From positions 102,501-166,500 of the forward strand of contig CANNFE010000003.1 of the NCBI GenBank assembly GCA_947503775.1: a stretch of 64,000 bases of DNA, written 5' to 3'. The position numbers and the translations under genes are program-made. Under the pieces are notes generated by a model. The model worked only from the letters and a program-made list of their open reading frames with translations. It searched no databases and was not told where the DNA came from. Shown piece after piece: positions 25,784-32,656 of the stretch (position 1 is its first letter; every line of letters begins with the position of its first letter). Origin of the DNA: an uncultured Paracoccaceae bacterium. Its GTDB lineage: Bacteria > Pseudomonadota > Alphaproteobacteria > Rhodobacterales > Rhodobacteraceae.

Positions 25784-25850
25784 CAATGGATCTCCCTCAG
25801 TGGTGACGGATGGCCAGTATGCCAGCCATCCGCCGTCAGGTATCGGTGCT

Positions 25851-27128
25851 TCAGTCGCAGCCCGGCGTGATGCCGTTCTCTTCGGCAAAGGCCATCGAAT
25901 CTTCCTCGATGAGCGGCGCGATCACCTCTTCATCGGGCGCGATGTAATCGGTCAGCACGACCCAGCTGCCTTCATCCGCATTCCACTGCTGGACAAGGCC
26001 CATACCAGAGCCGCCATGATCCGCGCAGGAGACACTGAACTCCGGCCCGATCCCCGGCATACCCAGTTCGGTCATCCGCGCTTCTGTGATCTCAAGCGCC
26101 TCCATACCGTCGCGCATCATGGCAGGCGTGATCTCGGGTTCCCCGTGCATGTCCTGAGCTGTCGCGATCGCCTCTGCCGCAAGCATCGCCGCATACATGC
26201 CGCGGGTATAAAGGACCGATCCCAGGTTAGAGCCGTCACCGGCATTCTTGCCCGCATCGATAACCATACTCTGGATTTCGTCAAAGACCGGCATGTCCTC
26301 GACCGCGTTCATGTTCAGCGACTTATACCCGTTCGCAGCGGCCCCGGCCGGGGTGACGTCATGCTCGGCGCCCGCCCACCAGTTGCCGATGAAATTCTCC
26401 ATCGGAAAACGGATGTTTGCAGCTTCCTGAATAGCAACCTGGTTCATCACGCCCCAGCCCCACATCAGCACGTAGTCGGGCCGCTCCCTGCGGATCTGAA
26501 GCCACTGCGACTTCTGCTCCTGACCGGGGTGGTCGACCGCAATCGTGTTCAGCGTGAAGCCGTGCTTGGAGGACAGGTTCTCCAGCGTCCGGATTGGCTC
26601 CTTGCCATAGGCAGAGTTGTGATAGACAAGCGCGATGGTCTTACCCTCCAGAGAGCCGCCATTCTCATCCAGCAGATGGTTTACAGCGACCGAGGCGGCA
26701 TCCCAGTAGTTGGCCGGGTAATTGAAGACGTTCCGGAACACCTCTCCATTCGCGGCAGAGGTCCGGCCATATCCCATCGTATGAAGCGGAATACCGTCAG
26801 CGGCCGCTTTGGGGATCAGCTGATAGGTGATCCCTGTGGAAAGCGGCTGATAGACCAGGGCACCTTCCCCTTTGGTCGCCTCGTAACACTCGACGCCTTT
26901 TTCGGTGTTGTACCCGGTCTCGCATTCGATGACCCGCACGGGAACGCCGCCGATACCGCCATCCCGCTCGTTCAGCAGAGTGAAGTAATCCTGATACCCG
27001 TCCGAGAACGGAATGCCGCCAGCCGCATAGGGACCGGTCCGGTAGCTCAGATCCGGGATCACAAGATCCGCCGCGACAGGCCCTGCCAGAACAGCCCCTG
27101 CCAGAACGGCCGTTGTCAGTCTTTTCAT
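25851..27128 (-). CDS. Branched-chain-type ABC transporter substrate-binding protein (LivK-like)
   Basis: This 425-residue periplasmic protein has a signal peptide (MKRLTTAVLAGAVLAGPVAA) and a two-lobed leucine-binding-protein-like fold. It has the family's GPYAAGGIPFSDGYQDYFTLL opening and LNTIAVDHPGQEQKSQWLQI lobe. It is larger than amino-acid binders (about 350) and, in this gene context of two CoA ligases, is more likely to bind a carboxylic acid, aromatic or fatty, than an amino acid (inference). The gene lies between livM and livF. Confidence 0.9.
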   Translation of the reverse strand: MKRLTTAVLAGAVLAGPVAADLVIPDLSYRTGPYAAGGIPFSDGYQDYFTLLNERDGGIGGVPVRVIECETGYNTEKGVECYEATKGEGALVYQPLSTGITYQLIPKAAADGIPLHTMGYGRTSAANGEVFRNVFNYPANYWDAASVAVNHLLDENGGSLEGKTIALVYHNSAYGKEPIRTLENLSSKHGFTLNTIAVDHPGQEQKSQWLQIRRERPDYVLMWGWGVMNQVAIQEAANIRFPMENFIGNWWAGAEHDVTPAGAAANGYKSLNMNAVEDMPVFDEIQSMVIDAGKNAGDGSNLGSVLYTRGMYAAMLAAEAIATAQDMHGEPEITPAMMRDGMEALEITEARMTELGMPGIGPEFSVSCADHGGSGMGLVQQWNADEGSWVVLTDYIAPDEEVIAPLIEEDSMAFAEENGITPGCD

Positions 27129-27204
27129 ATCCGTATCCTCCCACTGGATGTCATGTTCATTCGTTTCGTTTGCGTCTGCGCGCGGTATTGTCTCGAACCG
27201 CTCC

Positions 27205-28281
27205 TCAATAGGGGAACGGCCATAATCTCAGCTTCTCTTTGGCCAGCCGCCACAACTGGGCCAACCCATGCGGCTCGGCGATCAGAAAGATCATGATCAG
27301 CGCCCCAACGATCACCAACTGAAAATGCGCGACCGTATCGGTCGGAAAGCCAAGCCAGTCGACCCCGACGACTTTCAGCGCAACCGGCAAGAGCACCATA
27401 AATGCCGCCCCGGCGAAGGATCCAAAGATCGACCCAAGTCCTCCGATGATGATCATGAAGAGCACAAGGAAACTCTTTTGGATCCCAAAGGCCTCGCCGA
27501 CCTCGACCGCCCCCAGATAAACCGCAAAGAAAAGAGCGCCCGAGATCCCGACAAAAAACGATGACACCGCAAAGGCGCTCAGCTTGGCCCGAAGCGGGTT
27601 CACCCCGATGATCTCGGCGGCGATATCCATGTCGCGGATCGCCATCCATTTGCGTCCCGTCGAGCCGCGCGTGAGATTACGTGCGATGATCGCAGAGATG
27701 GTGCAGAAGACGAGGCAGATCATATATTGCGCCCAGGGCGCCACTTGCGCGCCGGTCACAGCAATGCCCAACACACTGCGCTCAGGGGCGCTGATCTGAC
27801 CGGACGCCGAGTAATTGTAGAACCACGACACCTTGTTGAAGAGCCAGACAAGAAAGAACTGAGCCGCCAAGGTCGCAACGGCCAGATAAAAGCCCTTGAT
27901 CCGTAGGCTCGGCAACCCGAAGAGCGCCCCGACCGCAGCGGTGATGCCGCCTGCAAGGACCACATGGATCACGATCGACACATCCGGGAAAGCCGTCATC
28001 AGCTTATAGCACGCATAAGCGCCCACAGCCATGAATCCGCCGGTGCCTAGCGAGACCTGTCCGCAATAGCCGACAAGGATATTCAGCCCGATCGCGGCGA
28101 TTGCATAAATGAGAAACGGGACAAAGACGGCATTCGCCCAATAGTCATCGATCACGAATGGGATGACCAGGAAGGCGACCGCCAAAACAGCCCAATACCG
28201 ATAGCGATCAAAGGCGATTGGAAAGGTCTGGCTGTCATCGACATAGGATGTCTTGAAGTCGCCGGCCTCGCGATAAAGCAT
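27205..28281 (-). CDS. livM: Branched-chain-type ABC transporter permease (LivM)
   Basis: This 358-residue membrane protein has about eight to ten helices and the LivM hallmark YCGQVSLGTGGFMAVGAYA near the N-terminus. The coupling region GRKWMAIRDMDIAAEIIGVN, which contacts the ATPases, follows. It has a 25-residue cytoplasmic leader before the first helix. It is part of the importer operon, 70 bp after the small membrane protein gene. Confidence 0.95.
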   Translation of the reverse strand: MLYREAGDFKTSYVDDSQTFPIAFDRYRYWAVLAVAFLVIPFVIDDYWANAVFVPFLIYAIAAIGLNILVGYCGQVSLGTGGFMAVGAYACYKLMTAFPDVSIVIHVVLAGGITAAVGALFGLPSLRIKGFYLAVATLAAQFFLVWLFNKVSWFYNYSASGQISAPERSVLGIAVTGAQVAPWAQYMICLVFCTISAIIARNLTRGSTGRKWMAIRDMDIAAEIIGVNPLRAKLSAFAVSSFFVGISGALFFAVYLGAVEVGEAFGIQKSFLVLFMIIIGGLGSIFGSFAGAAFMVLLPVALKVVGVDWLGFPTDTVAHFQLVIVGALIMIFLIAEPHGLAQLWRLAKEKLRLWPFPY

Positions 28282-28351
28282 CAGATCGGCCTCCCTATTC
28301 TATTTGGATCAGCCGGCGCATACCGGACGATCATGATCGGGGATCGCGCTC

Positions 28352-28549
28352 TCATGACCGTCCTCCCACCCGTGCCGCCGCTAGAAAACAGACCATCGCA
28401 AAGGCAACGAAGCCCGTGACCGACTGCCAGATGATCTCCCGTCCGGCCGGGGCAACCTCGCGCCAAACAAACGCGCTGCCGCCCAGAAGCAGGACGATCA
28501 GGACCGCGACTGTCAGAAGGCCGGCAAGGCTCAAAACCCGAGACAGCAT
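28352..28549 (-). CDS. Two-helix small membrane protein inside the liv operon
   Basis: The 65-residue product has two hydrophobic segments (SLAGLLTVAVLIVLLLGGSA and WQSVTGFVAFAMVCFLAAA) joined by a short polar loop, and ends in a basic tail. The ATG at 28549 has an unusually strong GAGGAGGGG ribosome site four or five bases away, which supports expression. No family is recognised. Its place between livH and livM suggests an accessory subunit or assembly factor of the importer (inference). Confidence 0.7.
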   Translation of the reverse strand: MLSRVLSLAGLLTVAVLIVLLLGGSAFVWREVAPAGREIIWQSVTGFVAFAMVCFLAAARVGGRS

Positions 28550-28576
28550 CGCCCCTCCTCATCTTGCCGAAAATAC

Positions 28577-28589
28577 CTCCGCCGGAGGC
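28577..28589 (-). terminator. Short stem-loop with T-rich 3' flank after livH
   Basis: CCTCCG-C-CGGAGG (28577-28589), read on the minus strand, is followed by TATTTT. It stands between the REP-like element and the small membrane gene. This is a common Rhodobacterales gene-end motif (from memory). It may reduce read-through inside the operon. A weaker relative lies at 58246-58262 after truB. Confidence 0.6.
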
Positions 28590-28597
28590 ATCTAAAG

Positions 28598-28657
28598 GCT
28601 CCGGGTGGGCGGGTGTCGTGCGCCGCAGGCGCACGCAGTCGCTCTGCCGGAGCACGG
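28598..28657 (-). repeat. REP-like GC-rich element, copy C (after livH)
   Basis: GGGTGGGCGGGTGTCG (28604-28619), the stem TGCGCCGCAGGCGCA (28620-28634) and CGCAGTCGCTC (28635-28645) run up to the livH stop. Head and tail match copies A and B near 12.0 and 15.3 kb. Confidence 0.65.
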
Positions 28658-29656
28658 CTAGACCCTCTCAATGATCCGCTCCCCAAAAAGACCCTGAGGC
28701 CGAAAGACGAGAAAAATCAGCGCCAGCACGTAGGCGAACCAGTTCTCCGTCGCACCGCCCAGATAAGGCGCCCCGATCAGAAACTCGAACAGCTTCTCGC
28801 CGACACCGATGATCAGCCCGCCGACGATCGCTCCCGGGATCGAGGTGAACCCGCCCAGCATCAGAACCGGCAGCGCCTTGAGCGCGATCAGCGACAGCGA
28901 AAACTGCACGCCCGATTTTGCGCCCCACATGATCCCGGCCACCAACGCGACGAAGCCCGCGATCGACCAGACGAGGATCCAGATGAAATTCAGCGAAATA
29001 CCGACACTCAAGGCCGCCTGATGATCGTCCGCCACGGCGCGCAAGGCCCGTCCCTGCTTGGTGAACTGAGAGAACGCGACCAGCGCAGCCACCAGAACAA
29101 TCGCCACGATCGTCGCCACGATATCAAGCTTGTCGATAAAGAACCCAAAGAAGTTCTCGGACCCCAGCCCTGCGGTCATATCCTCGATCCAGAACGAGCC
29201 GCCCTGCGGAATTCCGACATCTAGCGTCTTGATGTCCGAGCCCCACATCAGATCGCCGACGCCTTCGAGGAAATAGGCCAGACCGATCGTCGCCATGAAC
29301 AGAATGATCGGCTCCTGCCCCACCAGATGGCGGAAGATGAACCGCTGAACCGCGATCGCAAAAAGTACCATCACCCCGACCGTGAGCAGAATCGCCAGCA
29401 GCGCCGGCACCTCCCAGCCGAAATGGTGCAGGTCCGTGCCAAAGATCGCGTTGATCAGATGGCTGAACGGGATCTGGCCTTCCATGATCCCCACAAGCGT
29501 CAGCGCCGCAAAAAGCGCCATGACACCTTGCGCATAGTTAAAGATGCCGGACGCCTTGTAGATCAGCACGAAACCCAGGGCGACGAGCGCATAAAGAACG
29601 CCCGCCATCAGCCCGTTCAGCAGGACCTCGATCCCGTAATAGAACTGATCAGACAT
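28658..29656 (-). CDS. livH: Branched-chain-type ABC transporter permease (LivH)
   Basis: This 332-residue membrane protein has eight or so helices and the LivH motifs LNGLMAGVLYALVALGFVLI with YKASGIFNYAQG, and the coupling loop FTKQGRALRAVADDHQAA that contacts the ATPase. The start at 29656 has GGGAG six bases away, preferred over the ATG five codons upstream. It is the second permease of the importer, 20 bp after livG; a REP-like element and hairpin follow its stop. Confidence 0.95.
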   Translation of the reverse strand: MSDQFYYGIEVLLNGLMAGVLYALVALGFVLIYKASGIFNYAQGVMALFAALTLVGIMEGQIPFSHLINAIFGTDLHHFGWEVPALLAILLTVGVMVLFAIAVQRFIFRHLVGQEPIILFMATIGLAYFLEGVGDLMWGSDIKTLDVGIPQGGSFWIEDMTAGLGSENFFGFFIDKLDIVATIVAIVLVAALVAFSQFTKQGRALRAVADDHQAALSVGISLNFIWILVWSIAGFVALVAGIMWGAKSGVQFSLSLIALKALPVLMLGGFTSIPGAIVGGLIIGVGEKLFEFLIGAPYLGGATENWFAYVLALIFLVFRPQGLFGERIIERV

Positions 29657-29676
29657 CGCCGTCTCCCGCACCCTGC

Positions 29677-30495
29677 TCAGTCATGATCCACTCCCAGATA
29701 GGCATCGATCACATCGGGATTGTTGCGAACCTCGTCGGGCGTGCCATCCCCGATCTTGCGGCCGTAATCCATCACCACCACACGGTCGCTCAAATCCATG
29801 ACGACGCCCATATCGTGCTCGATCAGGGCGATTGTCGTCCCGAACTCATCGTTCACATCGAGGATAAAGCGGCTCATATCCTCCTTTTCCTCGACATTCA
29901 TGCCCGCCATCGGCTCGTCGAGAAGCAGAAGATCCGGCTCGGCAGCCAAGGCCCGCGCCAATTCCACGCGTTTCTTCAGCCCGTAAGGCAGCCGCCCGAC
30001 CGGGGTTTTCCGGATCGCCTGGATCTCCAGGAAATCGATGATCTTCTCGACCGCCTCCCGGTTCTCGACCTCTTCCCTCTCGGCAGGTCCCTTCCAGATC
30101 ATCTGCGACCACAGGCCGGTCTTCATCTGCCGCAGCCGCCCGGTCATCACGTTGTCCAGAACGCTCATCCCGTTGAAAAGAGCAATGTTCTGAAACGTCC
30201 GGGCCACACCCTGCTGGGCGACCTGATAGGGTTTCATCGCAGGACGCTTCTCGCCGCGAAACCAGACCTCGCCTTCCTGGGGATGATAGAAGCCGGAGAT
30301 GACATTCAGCATCGAAGACTTGCCGGCGCCGTTCGGACCGATGATCGCGCGGATCTCGCCTTCACGGATGTCAAAGGAGATATCCTTGATCGCCACGACC
30401 CCTCCGAACCGCAGCGTGATATTGCGCATCTCCATCATCCGGTCGCCGATGGTCCGCCCATCGGCGGTCACGTAAGGTTCGACGCTGTCCTTCAT
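29677..30495 (-). CDS. livG: Branched-chain-type ABC transporter ATP-binding protein (LivG)
   Basis: This 272-residue ATPase has Walker A GPNGAGKSS, the ABC signature region LPYGLKKRVELARAL (a variant of LSGGQ seen in this subfamily) and Walker B LLLLDEPMAGMN, followed by the switch His in IEHDMGVVM. The start at 30495 has GGAGG at good spacing. It is located between the acyl-CoA synthetase and livH genes. Confidence 0.95.
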   Translation of the reverse strand: MKDSVEPYVTADGRTIGDRMMEMRNITLRFGGVVAIKDISFDIREGEIRAIIGPNGAGKSSMLNVISGFYHPQEGEVWFRGEKRPAMKPYQVAQQGVARTFQNIALFNGMSVLDNVMTGRLRQMKTGLWSQMIWKGPAEREEVENREAVEKIIDFLEIQAIRKTPVGRLPYGLKKRVELARALAAEPDLLLLDEPMAGMNVEEKEDMSRFILDVNDEFGTTIALIEHDMGVVMDLSDRVVVMDYGRKIGDGTPDEVRNNPDVIDAYLGVDHD

Positions 30496-30559
30496 GAAAG
30501 CCTCCGATATGGGACGGCGGGCGGGGCGATCCGCGCAGCGGGAGCGCCGTATCGACGGC

Positions 30560-32539
30560 TCATTCAGCAGCCTCCAGAACCTTCGCCTGAGCAGAGACAA
30601 CCTTGGCATCGCGGATATCGAGCGTGGCCTTGATCCTGCCCTTGCGGCCATCCTCGTAGGTCACTTCGGTCTCGGTGTAGATCTCGGACTTTCCGCTATA
30701 GAGCGCCTCGATCAAGTCGTCGAATTTCTCGGCGATGATCTTGCGGCGCACCTTGCGCGTCCGCGTCAGCTCCCCGTCATCGGCATCAAGCTCTTTGTGC
30801 AGCACAAGGAAGCGATGGATCTGGCAGCCCGACAGCATCTCATCCTCGGCAACAGATCGGTTCACCTCTTCGACATGATCCTGAATGATCTCAAGGACCC
30901 GCGGATGCTGGGACAGCTCCTGATAGCTGGAATAGGCGATGTTGTTACGCTCAGCCCAATTCCCGACCGCCGTCAAATCGATGTTCAGAAACGCGCAGCA
31001 CATCTCGCGCCCGGCGCCGAACACCACAGCCTCGAGGATATTAGGAAAGAACTTCAGCTTGTTCTCGACATATTTTGGAGCAAAGAGCGCGCCGCTCGCC
31101 ATCTTGCCCACATCCTTGGCGCGGTCGATGATCCTCAGATGGCCTGAACTGTCCTCGATGAACCCCGCATCTCCCGTCGCGACCCACCCTTCGGGATCCT
31201 TGGTATCGGCAGTGCTGTCTGCATTCTTGAAATACTCGACGAATGTCCCGGGGGATCGATAGAAGACTTCTCCGTTCTCCGCGATCTTCAGCTCCACCCC
31301 CGGCGACGGCACGCCGACCGTATCCGAACGGACTTCGCCGTCGGGCTGCTGCGTGATGAAAACCGACGCTTCGGTCTGTCCGTAAAGCTGTTTGAGGTTA
31401 ATCCCGAGCGAGCGATAGAAATCGAAAATCTCCGGCCCGATGGCCTCCCCGGCCGTATAACCGACCCGGACCCGGCTCAGACCAAGCGTGTTCTTGAGCG
31501 GGCCGTAAACCAGCAGATTTCCCAACTGATAGCGCAGGCGGTCCAGGGTGCTGACCTCCTTGCCATCGAGGATCGCAGGTCCAACCCGGCGCGCGACTTT
31601 CATATACCGATCAAAGAGTTTTTTCTTCACCCGCCCCGCATCCTCCATCCGGATCATGACGGTCGTCAGCTGAGTCTCGAAGACCCGCGGCGGGGCGAAG
31701 TAATAGGTCGGACCGATCTCGCGCAGATCGGTCATCATCGTATGCTCGCTCTCGGGGCAATTGACGCAGAACCCCGTCCAGTACGCCTGCCCCATCGAAA
31801 AGATGTAGTCGCCCACCCAGGCGATCGGCAAATAGGCGAGGGTCTCGTCCTCTGCCCTCAACCCATCGAACTCGGACGAGGCTTTGGACGTCTCGATGAT
31901 GTTGCGGTTCGACAGGACCACGCCTTTGGGACGCCCCGTCGTTCCGGAGGTGTAAAGCATAACGCAGGTATCATCGTATCCCAGCCCGTCCCGGCGCCGT
32001 GCCAGCTCGGCTTTGGCGTCGGTATCCGCCTTGCGCCCTTCGGCCTGAAGATGCTCGAACGACACCAGATGTCCCTGATCGTATTTCCGCATCCCCCGCG
32101 GATCGATGAACACGATCCGATCCAATCCCGACAACCCGCTCTGGATCTCGAAGACCTTATCGACCTGCTCCTGATCGCCGCAGATGACATAGCGAGCACC
32201 GCAATGGTCAAGCGCATAGGCGACCTCTTCGGCAGCCGCGTCCTGATACAGCGGAACGGGAACGGCTCCGGTCATCTGGATGGCCACCATCGACCAGTAA
32301 AGATGGGGGCGATTGCGTCCCAGAAGTGCGACGTAGTCTCCCGGACCGACGCCGTCAGCCATCAGGCCAAGCGCCAGCGCCTCGATCTCTTCGGCAGCCT
32401 CGGACCACGTCCAGGACTGCCAGATCCCGAATTCCTTTTCGCGATAAGCCGGCTTGTCGCCGTGACGCGCAACGTTGCGCTCCAGCAAAGCCGGCATCGA
32501 AGCGGCGCCGCGCGCCGCGTTGTCAGTCCCATCGGGCAC
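30560..32539 (-). CDS. Long-chain acyl-CoA synthetase-like AMP-binding protein
   Basis: This 659-residue ANL-superfamily enzyme has the ATP-binding P-loop MLYTSGTTGRPKGVV, the acyl-site motif YGQTEASVF and the adenylate motif GWVATGDAGFIED, then RIIDRAKDVGKM before the C-terminal lid. It activates a fatty or aromatic carboxylate to its CoA ester in the cytoplasm. It is the first gene of the importer operon, 64 bp before livG. Import followed by CoA trapping (vectorial acylation) is a sensible model but is inference. Confidence 0.93.
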   Translation of the reverse strand: MPDGTDNAARGAASMPALLERNVARHGDKPAYREKEFGIWQSWTWSEAAEEIEALALGLMADGVGPGDYVALLGRNRPHLYWSMVAIQMTGAVPVPLYQDAAAEEVAYALDHCGARYVICGDQEQVDKVFEIQSGLSGLDRIVFIDPRGMRKYDQGHLVSFEHLQAEGRKADTDAKAELARRRDGLGYDDTCVMLYTSGTTGRPKGVVLSNRNIIETSKASSEFDGLRAEDETLAYLPIAWVGDYIFSMGQAYWTGFCVNCPESEHTMMTDLREIGPTYYFAPPRVFETQLTTVMIRMEDAGRVKKKLFDRYMKVARRVGPAILDGKEVSTLDRLRYQLGNLLVYGPLKNTLGLSRVRVGYTAGEAIGPEIFDFYRSLGINLKQLYGQTEASVFITQQPDGEVRSDTVGVPSPGVELKIAENGEVFYRSPGTFVEYFKNADSTADTKDPEGWVATGDAGFIEDSSGHLRIIDRAKDVGKMASGALFAPKYVENKLKFFPNILEAVVFGAGREMCCAFLNIDLTAVGNWAERNNIAYSSYQELSQHPRVLEIIQDHVEEVNRSVAEDEMLSGCQIHRFLVLHKELDADDGELTRTRKVRRKIIAEKFDDLIEALYSGKSEIYTETEVTYEDGRKGRIKATLDIRDAKVVSAQAKVLEAAE

Positions 32540-32656
32540 TCTGTCCTCCCCGTCGATCTCCAGTCGACGCTAACCCGCCAGAGGCAGGGTTAATTCATAC
32601 TGGGGGACAAGTTCATTCCGCGTCAAACGCTTTTTCTGAACAAGCGTTCAATTCAT

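Noticed and set aside
32540-32656. Possible terminator between the acyl-CoA synthetase and formate dehydrogenase genes
   Set aside because: No stable stem with a T run could be found, so none is annotated.
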